From positions 98,872-162,871 of the forward strand of contig NZ_JAHVJZ010000010.1 of NCBI RefSeq assembly GCF_019801015.1: a stretch of DNA of 64,000 nt, read 5' to 3'. The stretch is from Marinobacter nauticus (lineage in GTDB: Bacteria > Pseudomonadota > Gammaproteobacteria > Enterobacterales > Shewanellaceae). The position numbers and the translations under genes were made by a program. The notes beneath the pieces were generated by a model. That model did no database searches and had not been told where the DNA came from. It saw only the letters and a program-made list of their open reading frames with translations. Below are positions 1 to 8,530 of this stretch, piece by piece (the first letter of the stretch is position 1; each line of letters starts with the position of its first letter).

Positions 1-504
1 CACATCGGCGAGGCGGTTCAGGATGTTATCCAGCCGTTCGGCATTGGGACGCGGGTCACGGCTCATCAGCAGGAAGATACCGGCGCTGATCTGTTCTCCG
101 GCACGGGGCAGACTCTGATCCCGGCGTCGTCCCAGTTTGCTCAGGTTATGCATAAAGTGGGTGCGCTCAGCGGTCATTCGCATCAGCTGGCGGTCCTGCG
201 CCTGATCGAAGCTCAGGTCACCACAGGCGTCGGCCGCTGCCAGCACTGCACTGGCCTTGGTCAGCAACGCAGCATCGTCCGCTTCTGAGGGGATCGGCAA
301 CCGGTCCAGTTGCTGATTCAGGCCCAGCTCTACGCAGGCGTTGGGGCAGTGGGAAATCAGTTCCAGGTAGGCGGAATTTAAACGGTCAAACGGCGTCATC
401 TGTAAGTCCTGAACGATGAAGGCTTCCGGGCCGATGATGGTGGCACAGGGCTTCAGGGCGAGCAATGCCAGAGCCAGCAGGATCTTCTGCCCGGCAGCGT
501 GCAT
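1..504 (-). CDS. Hypothetical exported protein (3' part missing)
   Basis: The open frame begins at ATG 504-502 and runs off the left edge, giving 168 codons without a stop. The N-terminus (MHAAGQKILLALALLALKPC) has one positive charge followed by a hydrophobic stretch, so an export signal is likely, though no good lipobox or cleavage site is visible. The rest is helical, leucine-rich and contains several cysteines (in SHCPNAC and AADACGD). There is only a weak ribosome site before 504. An in-frame ATG at 399-397 has AGGA eight bases upstream and would give a cytoplasmic protein, so the start is unsure. I do not recognise the family. It is divergent from the aspartoacylase gene, with 275 bp between them. 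Confidence 0.5.
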   Translation of the reverse strand, partial: MHAAGQKILLALALLALKPCATIIGPEAFIVQDLQMTPFDRLNSAYLELISHCPNACVELGLNQQLDRLPIPSEADDAALLTKASAVLAAADACGDLSFDQAQDRQLMRMTAERTHFMHNLSKLGRRRDQSLPRAGEQISAGIFLLMSRDPRPNAERLDNILNRLADV

Positions 505-779
505 TCACAGGAATGTCGTGATTAAAAAATAACCAGCTCGCAGGCCGGTGTGCAACGGGCTTTTTCACAGTTACCCACAGAGTTAGTCCCAGATTTTGTG
601 GATATTCCCTGTTAAGCTGCGGATCATTCGAAGGTTTTGTTCAGTCAGAACCACGGTTTTAATGGATCTGCACAGAACGCTGTATGGTGTTTGCCGCCTT
701 AAAAAGCGCGATTTTCCGGCTGTACAGCGTTTGAATATGTAGGCACAATTTGTGAGAAATAATGCATTTGGGGGTTGGC

Positions 780-1667
780 GTGAGTATTAAGGTTGCCATC
801 GTGGGAGGCACCCACGGAAACGAGTTATCGGGGATTCAGTTGTTGAAACAGTGGCAGGCGGATGCCAGCGTCATTGAGCGACCGGGACTCAGCGTTACCA
901 CTCTGTTCGGCAACCCTTCGGCCCATCAGGCCAACCGCCGTTACCTGGATGTGGACCTGAACCGCCAGTTTGCCCCTGAGTTGTTGACCGACGCCAGTTT
1001 GGGCAACTACGAGCAAAATCGGGCGAAGGTGATCAACGGGCTGCTGGGGCCGAAGGGTGCCAGTCAGACTGATTTGGTGATCGACCTGCACAACACCACC
1101 AGCAATATGGGGCCAACCCTGATTCTGGTGGACACCACCCCATGGGACAGTCAACTGGCGGCCTTTGTGAAGAGCCGGATGCCGGAAGCGGTGATTCTGG
1201 TGGAGGACGCTAAACCCGCCCATGAATGGGGATACCTTTGCACGGTGGGCAAACGTGGTGTGATGGTGGAAGTGGGGCCGCAGTCTCAGTCGGTACTGCG
1301 TCATGACATTCTGGAAGAGATGGCGATGATGACCGGGCTCATCCTGGATTTTGTGGCACTGGAAGCGCAGGGGGAGTTGCCGCCGCTGCCGCAAAGTGTT
1401 GAGGCGTACCGCTTCCTCGATACCCGCTACCTGCCGCTGGACGCGCAGGGCGAGCCCCTGGCCATGGTGCACAAGTCGCTGGAACAGAATGACTTTACCG
1501 AGCTGAAGCCCGGCGAACCGATGTTCCAGTACTTTGATGGCACCGTCGGGGTGTTTGACGGCGACCGCCCGCTCTATCCGCATTTCATCAACGAAGCGGC
1601 CTACTACGACAGCCACGCGGCGTTCTCGCTGGCCGAGAAGCTGGAGCTGATGGTGCCGAAGGCCTGA
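780..1667 (+). CDS. Aspartoacylase (N-acyl-aspartate amidohydrolase)
   Basis: This is a zinc-dependent carboxypeptidase-fold enzyme of the AspA/AstE family that should release aspartate from N-acyl-aspartate in the cytoplasm. Visible motifs are the zinc-binding GGTHGNE near residue 10, the substrate-binding DLNRQF around residue 60, the third zinc ligand in DLHNTTSNMG, and the catalytic glutamate in VEVGPQ near residue 170. The GTG at 780 is preceded by GGGGG five bases upstream; an ATG at 762 would add six residues that fit the family less well. Length (295 aa) is typical. The stop abuts the stop of the convergent dioxygenase gene with no spacer. The physiological substrate in this host is not shown by the sequence. 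Confidence 0.88.
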   Translation: MSIKVAIVGGTHGNELSGIQLLKQWQADASVIERPGLSVTTLFGNPSAHQANRRYLDVDLNRQFAPELLTDASLGNYEQNRAKVINGLLGPKGASQTDLVIDLHNTTSNMGPTLILVDTTPWDSQLAAFVKSRMPEAVILVEDAKPAHEWGYLCTVGKRGVMVEVGPQSQSVLRHDILEEMAMMTGLILDFVALEAQGELPPLPQSVEAYRFLDTRYLPLDAQGEPLAMVHKSLEQNDFTELKPGEPMFQYFDGTVGVFDGDRPLYPHFINEAAYYDSHAAFSLAEKLELMVPKA

Positions 1668-2570
1668 TCAGGCCCTCAGACGTCGCCGGACACTGCCGGC
1701 CAGCTGGCCAAGCCGGTTTATCCAGTCACCGGCGGTCAGCGCCGCTTTCAGCTGCCACTGCACCGCCCGGTGCAGCGTGGCAAAGCGCTGCTCCGGTGCC
1801 GTCTGATACTGGGCATACCGTTCATCACCAAAGCCAAGAATGCGTTGCTGCTCCAGCGTCAGGCTGCCCAGACAGGCGGCATTGAGCTGCAGCGGCGCGT
1901 AGCGGTGGAAGCGTCGATCCAGTGCCTGGATCGGCGTGGCCGGGTCGTGAAAGGTGTAGAACACCACATTTCGTGGCGTCAGTACCGGCGAGTTCTGGCG
2001 GTGGATGCCGCAGGTATCAAACAGGAACACGGTGCCCGCCGGGCCGGTGATGGACTCAATCCGCTGTCCCATCTGCTGCACCTGCGCGGCGCTCCAGTGT
2101 CCCGGCGTATGCCGTGCTTTGTGACTGCCAGTCAGGTAACAGAACTCGCCGGAGTCCACGTCGGTAAGATAGATCCCCAGTTTCAGTTGTCGCGGCGGTC
2201 GCGTGGTATGGCGGGTGTCGTACCAGGCGTCATTGTGCCAGCCATGGAAATGACGAAGGGTGCGGACAGTCTGCCAGCCACGAGCTTCGGTCATCTGAAA
2301 CGCCGGACCCAGATAATCCCGGCACAACGCCATCAGCGCATCGTCCTTCAGCGGATGATAAAACGCCGGAGCGAGGGTCAGCAGATTTTCCAGCAGTAAA
2401 CGGTAGCGTTCGTTTTGCTGAAACCCCGGGCTGGTGTTGAAGCAACTTTGCCCCAGCTGGCGTTCAAATTGCGCCTGCATCGCTGCCAGCGTTTCTTTGG
2501 GGATGCGTGTCGGCAGTCTTACCACGCCCTGTTGATGAAGGGCGTCCTGCACCGCTCTGTATCCCTTCAT
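1668..2570 (-). CDS. PhyH-type 2-oxoglutarate/Fe(II) dioxygenase
   Basis: The 300-residue protein has the facial triad of the phytanoyl-CoA dioxygenase family: H112 and D114 in GWHNDAWYD and the distal H190 in CGIHRQ, with R200 ten residues later as the likely 2-oxoglutarate anchor. The family hydroxylates lipids and small molecules; several members lie in polysaccharide or natural-product clusters. It is the last gene of a translationally coupled set: its ATG overlaps the stop of the acyltransferase gene by four bases, and that gene in turn overlaps a glycosyltransferase. This suggests it modifies a surface glycan or its lipid carrier, but the substrate is unknown. The C-terminus is basic (SVRRRLRA). 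Confidence 0.75.
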   Translation of the reverse strand: MKGYRAVQDALHQQGVVRLPTRIPKETLAAMQAQFERQLGQSCFNTSPGFQQNERYRLLLENLLTLAPAFYHPLKDDALMALCRDYLGPAFQMTEARGWQTVRTLRHFHGWHNDAWYDTRHTTRPPRQLKLGIYLTDVDSGEFCYLTGSHKARHTPGHWSAAQVQQMGQRIESITGPAGTVFLFDTCGIHRQNSPVLTPRNVVFYTFHDPATPIQALDRRFHRYAPLQLNAACLGSLTLEQQRILGFGDERYAQYQTAPEQRFATLHRAVQWQLKAALTAGDWINRLGQLAGSVRRRLRA

Positions 2571-3286
2571 TGTTCCTGCTCCAATGACCGAATCACTTTC
2601 GCGGGCACTCCGCCTGCCAGCACATTGGCGGGCAGGTCACGGGTGACGACGCTGCCACAGGCCACAACGGTGCCCCGGCCAATCCGCACCCCCGCCATAA
2701 CGTTGACCCCGGTTGCCAGCCAAACGTCGTCTTCAAGCACAATTGGCCCGGCCTGGTGGTCGTCGTCCGGCTCGCCCCGGGCCCGCCGCTGCGCATTCAG
2801 CGGATGGCCCGGATAACCGGCCAGGGTGCTGCGTCCGGCGATGCGGACGTTGTTGCCGATGCGTACCTCGGTGCCGACGGCGATGCCGGTTTGCCAGCCG
2901 ATGTCACAATTGTCGCCAATGGTCAGGGAGGGGGGACTGATGGCACCCGCCCGGCCACTGAATGTGGTGGCGCCGCTGATTCGGCAGTTTTCCCCGATGT
3001 GGATATGGAGCGCTCCCAACACCTGGGGCTGACCGCCGTACAGCATCAGGCTGGCCGGGGGACGAACCAGTTGGGTCTTAAACATCGGCGTGTGGTAAAG
3101 CATCCTGACGCTCTCCCTGGCAAGGGCGGCCAGTGGCGTCACCAGCACGCGGACACTGCGGTACAACCACGGCAGGTTGGGGCCACTGCTGTAGAGCAGC
3201 CCTCTTATGACGTCGCGCAATCGGCGGGTCAGCGGATGCTGGCTGGTTTTCAGATGGGTTTTCACTCTCAGTGCAAACGAGGTCAT
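2567..3286 (-). CDS. Hexapeptide-repeat acyltransferase
   Basis: The C-terminal half of this 239-residue protein is built of left-handed beta-helix hexapeptide repeats (for example IHIGENCRISG, LTIGDNCDIGW, VRIGNNVRIAG, VRIGRGTVVACGSVVTRDL) and ends with the AGGVPAKVIR signature of the maltose/nodulation/galactoside acetyltransferase group. A charged loop between residues about 165 and 185 would cover the active site. The first 80 residues are basic and amphipathic, without a signal peptide. It overlaps its neighbours by four bases on both sides, so it is made together with the GT4 enzyme and the dioxygenase and probably acylates a sugar in the same product. Confidence 0.8.
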   Translation of the reverse strand: MTSFALRVKTHLKTSQHPLTRRLRDVIRGLLYSSGPNLPWLYRSVRVLVTPLAALARESVRMLYHTPMFKTQLVRPPASLMLYGGQPQVLGALHIHIGENCRISGATTFSGRAGAISPPSLTIGDNCDIGWQTGIAVGTEVRIGNNVRIAGRSTLAGYPGHPLNAQRRARGEPDDDHQAGPIVLEDDVWLATGVNVMAGVRIGRGTVVACGSVVTRDLPANVLAGGVPAKVIRSLEQEQ

Positions 3287-4464
3287 TGCTCCTCCTGAGG
3301 AACCCCGCTTCGGGGCCCCGGATGGGGTGGGGTGAGCCGTTCGTAGTGCTCGAAGGTGATTTGCACCATGCGGCGCATCTCAAACATCGTAATGACGTGT
3401 TCGCGGCCCTGATTGCCGAGAGTCTCCCGCAGTGGCGGGCTCTCCATCAGCCGGGTCAGGGCCGGCTTCAGCTGTTCGGGTTGATCCGGCGGGATCAAAG
3501 CGCCGGTGATGCCGTCCTTCACCACCTCGGGTATGCCGCCGGTGCGGTTGGCCATCACCGCCGTAGCCGAGGCCGAGGCTTCGGCCAGCATCAGGCCAAA
3601 CGCTTCTCCCCAGGTTGAGGGGGCGAGAAACAGCGTGCTGGCCCTAAGCAGGTTGTCGACGTCATTACGTCGCCCCAGAAGAAAAATGCGCTCGCGCAGT
3701 GGGCTTTGCGCAATGGTGAGTTTGAGCGTACGTCTCAGTGGCCCGTCTCCGACGATAACGAAGCACCAGTTGGGAAAGCGTTCAAGCAGTTCCAGCACCA
3801 CGGGAAAACAGAGATCGATCCCTTTTTCCGGTGCCAGCTGGCCAACGAACAACAGCCAGTGTTTGTCGCCGGGCAGGTCAAAGTGCGCTTCGATCCATTG
3901 CTGGCGGTTCGTTGCCTCAGACAGGGGCCGAAAGCGCCGGGTGTCGATGCCGTTGTAGAGGCGCTTAATCTTGTGTTCGCAGCCCGGAAGAAGACGCCGG
4001 AGTCGGGCAGCCACGTAATCTGACACCGGAAGGTAGAGGTCAACACTGCGGCTGACGGCCCGGCGTTTCAGGGCCCGAACCTGGCTCCTGGAGGCATCGG
4101 GCCCCGGTTGGTCTGAGCTGTGGTCGGTCACCACCAGCCGGGCCCGGAACAGCCATCGGATAATGGGGAAGCTGAGGCTGGCCGGGCCGATAAAGTGGGT
4201 ATGAACCAGATCGGGCCGGTGGCGCAGCAGTGACTGGATCAGGGGAATGGGGCTGCGGGTGGCAGACTCGGGCAGACGCTCCAGAACACAATGGGGCCCA
4301 TCGAGCCGTCGCACCAGTTCACCGCAAAACGGGTGTAACGCACAGACCACCAGACTCAGGCCCCGGCGTCGGGCTTCGTCGTGCAGTGCAATCAGGTAAT
4401 CCTCAAAGGATCCGATCTTATCCGGCCGAATCAACGCCCAGATCAACACCTTGGTGGGTGCCAT
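3283..4464 (-). CDS. Glycosyltransferase, family 4 (GT-B fold)
   Basis: A 393-residue retaining glycosyltransferase expected to work at the cytoplasmic face of the inner membrane with a nucleotide-sugar donor. The N-terminal domain starts KVLIWALIRPDKIGSFEDYL and holds HTHFIGPASL; the C-terminal domain has LLFVGQLAPEKGID and the GT4 donor-site pattern E-x7-E in EAFGLMLAEASA followed by NRTGGIPEVV. It is the first gene of the three-gene coupled set with the acyltransferase and dioxygenase. No Wzx/Wzy or other polymer genes are nearby, so this may be a small decorating module and not a full polysaccharide locus. Acceptor and donor cannot be told from sequence. Confidence 0.83.
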   Translation of the reverse strand: MAPTKVLIWALIRPDKIGSFEDYLIALHDEARRRGLSLVVCALHPFCGELVRRLDGPHCVLERLPESATRSPIPLIQSLLRHRPDLVHTHFIGPASLSFPIIRWLFRARLVVTDHSSDQPGPDASRSQVRALKRRAVSRSVDLYLPVSDYVAARLRRLLPGCEHKIKRLYNGIDTRRFRPLSEATNRQQWIEAHFDLPGDKHWLLFVGQLAPEKGIDLCFPVVLELLERFPNWCFVIVGDGPLRRTLKLTIAQSPLRERIFLLGRRNDVDNLLRASTLFLAPSTWGEAFGLMLAEASASATAVMANRTGGIPEVVKDGITGALIPPDQPEQLKPALTRLMESPPLRETLGNQGREHVITMFEMRRMVQITFEHYERLTPPHPGPRSGVPQEEQ

Positions 4465-4577
4465 AGCCCCTCCGGTAACCGGGTAAATCCGTTACCGCAG
4501 GGCATCAAAATGCAGGCCAGTTTTTAACTTATTGGTTTGGCTCGGGTTATTGCGTCACCTGACGCCGGGATATCGGC

Positions 4578-5306
4578 TTAATTGCAATCTGCGATGGTGG
4601 GCGGCGCAAAATGGGGACGAATTTGCGAACTGGCCAGCTGTGCCCACAGCTGGTGAGTGGTTTCGCCGGGATGGAAGCGGTCCGGGGCCAGATGCGGGGT
4701 CAGGTCTTCCGGCGATTGGCCCAGTTGTATCAAGGCCAGATCTGGCTGCGGTTGCAGCCATTTGGTCAGGGCGGCGTTAAAGCGGTTGGCCCGTCGACCC
4801 AGATGGGCTCGCAACGGCCAGGGCAGGGCGGGAAATTCACCGAGAGGTGGCACGGCGGTCAGCAGAATCAGCTTTGGGTCAAACCGTGATTTCAGCGTCA
4901 GGGTCAGGGCAGCCAGCTGATTCAGCCAGCGTGTTTCCGTCACGGGAGAGAGCACGTCGTTGACGCCGAGGGAGATCAGCACCACATCGAAACGTTTGGC
5001 TTCAATGGCGTCCACCAGTGGGATCGCCTGAGTGGTGGTGAGCCCGCTGCGGGCGTGCAGTTGCCACTGCAGGGAGAAAAAGGGTTCGAGCGCCTCAACC
5101 AGATGGCCGGACAACGCCCGCTCCTGGTGCTCGATGCCCACCCCAGCGGCCGCCGAGTCACCCAGCACCAGCAGTGAAAGCGGGCTTCCTTTCCCCCGTT
5201 CGCCACTGCGCGGCCCTGGGGCTTCAGGCAGTTTCGGCGTGCGGAGTCTTACCCACTTTCCCTGCAATATCAGGATTGGGGCCAGCAATACCGTCCAGAG
5301 ATCCAA
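4578..5306 (-). CDS. SGNH/GDSL-family hydrolase
   Basis: The 242-residue protein carries the four SGNH blocks: LVLGDSAAAGVG (nucleophile serine) near residue 50, the glycine block (HARSGLTTTQA), SLGVNDVL (block III asparagine) and DRFHPGE (catalytic Asp and His) near the C-terminus. These enzymes are esterases, lipases or acyl-ester hydrolases of the TesA type. A hydrophobic first segment (LWTVLLAPILILQG) suggests membrane attachment or export. The start is a TTG with a perfect AGGAGG eight bases before it, which settles an otherwise unusual start. It is 113 bp upstream of and co-directional with the glycosyltransferase set, so it may deacylate a related product. Confidence 0.8.
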   Translation of the reverse strand: MDLWTVLLAPILILQGKWVRLRTPKLPEAPGPRSGERGKGSPLSLLVLGDSAAAGVGIEHQERALSGHLVEALEPFFSLQWQLHARSGLTTTQAIPLVDAIEAKRFDVVLISLGVNDVLSPVTETRWLNQLAALTLTLKSRFDPKLILLTAVPPLGEFPALPWPLRAHLGRRANRFNAALTKWLQPQPDLALIQLGQSPEDLTPHLAPDRFHPGETTHQLWAQLASSQIRPHFAPPTIADCN

Positions 5307-5395
5307 TACGTCGCCCTCCTGTTTGGCTCAGCACACTCCGGTGCGTTGTGATTGGCGAAGCCAGCATGCCAAGCGGAAAACCGAAACACAAGGCG

Positions 5396-5426
5396 AAAAA
5401 AACGCCAGGACTCAGCCTGGCGTTTT
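5396..5426 (-). terminator. Rho-independent terminator of rhlE
   Basis: On the minus strand an 11-bp stem (AAAACGCCAGG with CCTGGCGTTTT) closes a six-base loop and runs into seven U residues. It lies directly after the rhlE stop codon. Confidence 0.85.
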
Positions 5427-5429
5427 GGG

Positions 5430-6866
5430 TCAGCTCTTGTCGCCGCTGCGGGCCGTACCGGCGCGGCTCGGACGACGGCGACGACGGTTGGGCTGGCCTT
5501 CGCTGCGGCCTTCACCGCGCGGTGCCTGACCGCCCTGAGGGCGATCTTTACGCGGGGCATTACCGCTGGGCTTACGGCGCGGGTTGCGACGCTGAGACGG
5601 TTTGGCCGGAGCCTTGTCGCCGTCGTTGTCGGACTGACGGCCTTCCGGTGCGCCCGGTTTCGGCTTCTTCGGCTTTTTCGGTTTGGCTGGGGCGCCATAG
5701 CCGCCTTTCGGCGGACGGGACTCAGGCACCGCTTCCTGCGGCTGATAGCCGGGCAGCTCTACCCGCTCAATCGGCTTCTGAATCAGCTTTTCAATCGCCT
5801 GAAGCAGCTTGGATTCTTCGGCGCATACCAGAGAGATGGCCTGACCGTCGGCACCGGCACGTCCGGTACGGCCAATGCGGTGGACGTAGTCTTCGGCCAC
5901 CTGGGGCAGGTCGAAGTTCACCACCTGAGGCAGCTGATGAATGTCGAGGCCACGGGCCGCGATGTCGGTGGCCACCAGTGCCTGAACGGTGCCGTCTTTA
6001 AAGCCGGCCAGTGCCTTTGTACGCGCACCCTGGCTCTTATTGCCGTGGATTGCCGCCGCCTGAATGCCGTCCCGCTCCAGCTTCTGGGCCAGACGGTTGG
6101 CGCCGTGCTTGGTGCGGGTGAAGATCAACACCTGATGCCAGTTGTTGTCGCGGATAAGCTGGGAAACCAGCGCCGGCTTACGGCCTTTGTCGACCGGGTG
6201 CAGCACCTGAGTAACGGTGCGGGCGGTACTGTTGCGCGGGCTGACGTCCACTTCCACCGGCGCGTTCAGCAGGCCACGGGCCAGCTCACGAATTTCGCCG
6301 GAGAAGGTGGCAGAGAACAGCAGGTTCTGACGCTTGCTGGGCAGCAGGGCCAGAATTTTGCGGATGTCGCGGATAAAGCCCATGTCCAGCATGCGGTCTG
6401 CTTCGTCCAGCACCAGCAGCTCCAGATCGTCGAACTTGATGGCGTTCTGGGAGTACAGGTCCAGCAGGCGGCCCGGTGTGGCCACCAGTACGTCGGCACC
6501 GCGGCGCAGGGCCTGCATCTGCGGATTGACGCTGACACCACCAAACACCACGACGGAGCGCAGCGGCAGGTTTCGCCCATAGGCCTCGACCGACTCAGCC
6601 ACCTGAGCGGCCAGTTCCCGGGTCGGGGTCAGCACCAGCGCACGGGCGCGGTTGCTGCGGGCACGCTGGCCACGGGTCAGGTTTTGCAGCATCGGCAGGG
6701 TAAAGCCGGCAGTTTTGCCGGTACCGGTCTGGGCGGCCGCCATCACGTCCTTGCCCGCCAGAATGGCCGGAATGGCCTGACTCTGGATCGGGGAGGGTTC
6801 ACGATAGCCTTTGTCGGCTACGGCGCGGGCCAGTTCCGGGGACAGGCCGAGAGAAGCAAAGGGCAT
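5430..6866 (-). CDS. rhlE: ATP-dependent RNA helicase, RhlE type
   Basis: A cytoplasmic DEAD-box helicase that unwinds short RNA duplexes and acts in ribosome maturation and RNA decay. In order: Q motif (FASLGL... SPIQSQAIP), motif [25 protein letters not shown] in [12 protein letters not shown], and motif [10 protein letters not shown]. After about residue 370 the sequence turns into a long low-complexity basic tail rich in Lys, Arg, Pro and Gly ([15 protein letters not shown] and later RRRRR), as expected for RhlE tails that bind RNA. Length 478 aa. It is a single gene with its own terminator. Assignment to RhlE and not another DEAD-box group rests on the N-terminal Q-motif region and basic tail. 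Confidence 0.9.
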   Translation of the reverse strand: MPFASLGLSPELARAVADKGYREPSPIQSQAIPAILAGKDVMAAAQTGTGKTAGFTLPMLQNLTRGQRARSNRARALVLTPTRELAAQVAESVEAYGRNLPLRSVVVFGGVSVNPQMQALRRGADVLVATPGRLLDLYSQNAIKFDDLELLVLDEADRMLDMGFIRDIRKILALLPSKRQNLLFSATFSGEIRELARGLLNAPVEVDVSPRNSTARTVTQVLHPVDKGRKPALVSQLIRDNNWHQVLIFTRTKHGANRLAQKLERDGIQAAAIHGNKSQGARTKALAGFKDGTVQALVATDIAARGLDIHQLPQVVNFDLPQVAEDYVHRIGRTGRAGADGQAISLVCAEESKLLQAIEKLIQKPIERVELPGYQPQEAVPESRPPKGGYGAPAKPKKPKKPKPGAPEGRQSDNDGDKAPAKPSQRRNPRRKPSGNAPRKDRPQGGQAPRGEGRSEGQPNRRRRRPSRAGTARSGDKS

Positions 6867-6977
6867 AGACTTCGACTCTTAGAAGGTGGGGAGGCCTCAC
6901 CAGGTTCCGGCAACCGGATCCTGAGGGCGAAAGGCGCGTAGGATAGCGGAAAAGTCGGTCCAGAGCAGCGGAAAATG

Positions 6978-7895
6978 TTAGTCGGTGGGGTCCGGGACAC
7001 GAAACAACGCCTTGCGGCTCTCAATCGCTTCGGCAGATTGGCTCATTTTCAGGCCGGTGCTGGTGCGGATCAGGCCCAGTTGCTGGTAAGGCTCGCTGAG
7101 GTCGGGAAAAGCCCGGTCATCAATGATTTGGCGATGGTAATAGGAAAACAGCTCGGACTCCGAGAGCCGGTCCAGCGTCGCGATAAGGGTCGCCGCGTTC
7201 CACTGCCGGTTCAGTTGGCGACAGCAGGCGATAAAATCCGACAGCACGCGGTCCAGGCTGGTATCCCGCTCGGTGCGCAGGGCCATGTCCACCGTCAGGA
7301 AGTAGGCTGCGCCGCTCCAGTACACCCGCATATAGCTGCCGGTGCGCCACATTGCCGGGCTCAGCTCCCGAAGCGAACGGCGCTTGCGACGGGCGTCCTT
7401 CTCGCCCCGGCGAAAGCCGGCGTCCAGATCCTCCAGCGCCTGTTGTGGTGTTACGACTCCGCTCCGTCCCCGCAGAAGGTTCTGGTAATAGCTTGCCAAC
7501 CCTTCACTGAACCAGATGTCGTTGTCGCCGGGGTAGGGGATAAGCAGATGGCTGAACTCGTGCAGTGCGGTCCAGTCATCGTAGTAGGCCTGGGCCGGAT
7601 ATCCGGGATCGACATAAAAGTGGATGCCCTCCTGACGGTGGCGAATGACTCTGGCCCAGGGCACCGGCCCCCGGCCATTGTGCGTGGCGGTTACCCGAAT
7701 GTTGGCCTGCTCGAGTGGGAATCGGCCACTGACGGTGCTCAGTGTGGCGGCGCTGTGTTCAAGCCAGAGTGTCAGCTTCTGTTTCTCTGCCGAGGTGAAG
7801 TCGCCCTGAAACCGGATCGACAGGTCCTCGGCAGCCGTCCGGGGCGGCCAGAGCAGCAGGGCCAGACAGCAGACAAACAGCAACGGCATTGGCAT
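6978..7895 (-). CDS. Secreted gluzincin-type zinc metalloprotease
   Basis: A 305-residue protein with a cleavable signal peptide (MPMPLLFVCCLALLLW, cleavage likely after TAA). The zinc site is complete: H112-E113-x-x-H116 in HEFSHLL and the third ligand E131 in WFSEGLASYY, 15 residues further, which is the gluzincin arrangement seen in M1/M61 peptidases. It is shorter than M61 enzymes and lacks their PDZ domain. Charged segments around residues 150-170 (RRGEKDARRKRR) are unusual. It should be a periplasmic or secreted peptidase. It stands alone between rhlE and the divergent blc gene; its substrate is unknown. Confidence 0.72.
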   Translation of the reverse strand: MPMPLLFVCCLALLLWPPRTAAEDLSIRFQGDFTSAEKQKLTLWLEHSAATLSTVSGRFPLEQANIRVTATHNGRGPVPWARVIRHRQEGIHFYVDPGYPAQAYYDDWTALHEFSHLLIPYPGDNDIWFSEGLASYYQNLLRGRSGVVTPQQALEDLDAGFRRGEKDARRKRRSLRELSPAMWRTGSYMRVYWSGAAYFLTVDMALRTERDTSLDRVLSDFIACCRQLNRQWNAATLIATLDRLSESELFSYYHRQIIDDRAFPDLSEPYQQLGLIRTSTGLKMSQSAEAIESRKALFRVPDPTD

Positions 7896-7984
7896 GACGG
7901 GGTCCTTCTCAAACGCGATAGGTCTGATCCTGTAACGGTTGCTACGCGTTCAAGGAGGCGACGGTTTATTGAGGGAGGCGCGAC

Positions 7985-8530
7985 ATGAGTGTGGTGTGGA
8001 ACCGGGCGCGGCGCCTGACGGTATTGTTTCTGATTGTGTGGCTGGCCGGGTGCAGTGGTACGCCCCACGGTGGCCAGGCGGTGTCACCGTTTGAGCTGGA
8101 ACGTTATCTGGGCACCTGGCATGAGTTGGCCCGACTGCCCAACCGTTTTGAAAAGGATTTGGTTAACGTCACGGCGCAATACAGCTTGCGGGAAGATGGC
8201 GGAGTACGGGTGATCAACCGGGGCTTCAATGCGCGGACCCGGGACTGGGAAGAGGCCGAAGGCAAAGCGTATCGGGTGGACAGCGACGCCGCCCGGCTGA
8301 AAGTGTCCTTCTTCGGCCCGTTTTACGCCGAATACAATGTGCTGTGGCTCAGCGCAGGGTATGACCTGGCGCTGGTGGCCAGCCGCGACCACGACTACCT
8401 GTGGTTGCTCGCCCGTCAGCCGAGCCTGCCGCAGGCCTTGCTCAGTGAGCCGTTGGCCCTGGCTGAACAACTGGGGTTCGATCTTGACGCACTGGAGTGG
8501 GTCATGCCGCCCGTCACAGCCAGGGAGTGA
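7985..8530 (+). CDS. blc: Outer-membrane lipocalin Blc
   Basis: A bacterial lipocalin of 181 residues with a lipoprotein signal (lipobox LAGC at about residues 19-22) after a hydrophobic segment. The lipocalin signature is clear: YLGTWHELARLPNRFEKDLVN (shown in part) with the invariant GxW, and further beta-strands ending at DYLWLLARQP. The family binds lysophospholipids and helps maintain the outer membrane. GGAGG lies a few bases before ATG 7985. Its 3' end overlaps the 3' end of the convergent pldA gene by 17 bp, which is notable because PldA produces lysophospholipids. Confidence 0.9.
   Translation: MSVVWNRARRLTVLFLIVWLAGCSGTPHGGQAVSPFELERYLGTWHELARLPNRFEKDLVNVTAQYSLREDGGVRVINRGFNARTRDWEEAEGKAYRVDSDAARLKVSFFGPFYAEYNVLWLSAGYDLALVASRDHDYLWLLARQPSLPQALLSEPLALAEQLGFDLDALEWVMPPVTARE

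Noticed and set aside
386-568. 60-codon minus-strand frame near the left edge
   Set aside because: It overlaps the longer frame from 504 that stays open to the edge and has a hydrophobic leader; this one has no features.
5352-6941. 529-codon frame antisense to rhlE
   Set aside because: It mirrors the DEAD-box gene, has no domain, signal peptide or ribosome site, and is explained by high G+C codon usage on the opposite strand.
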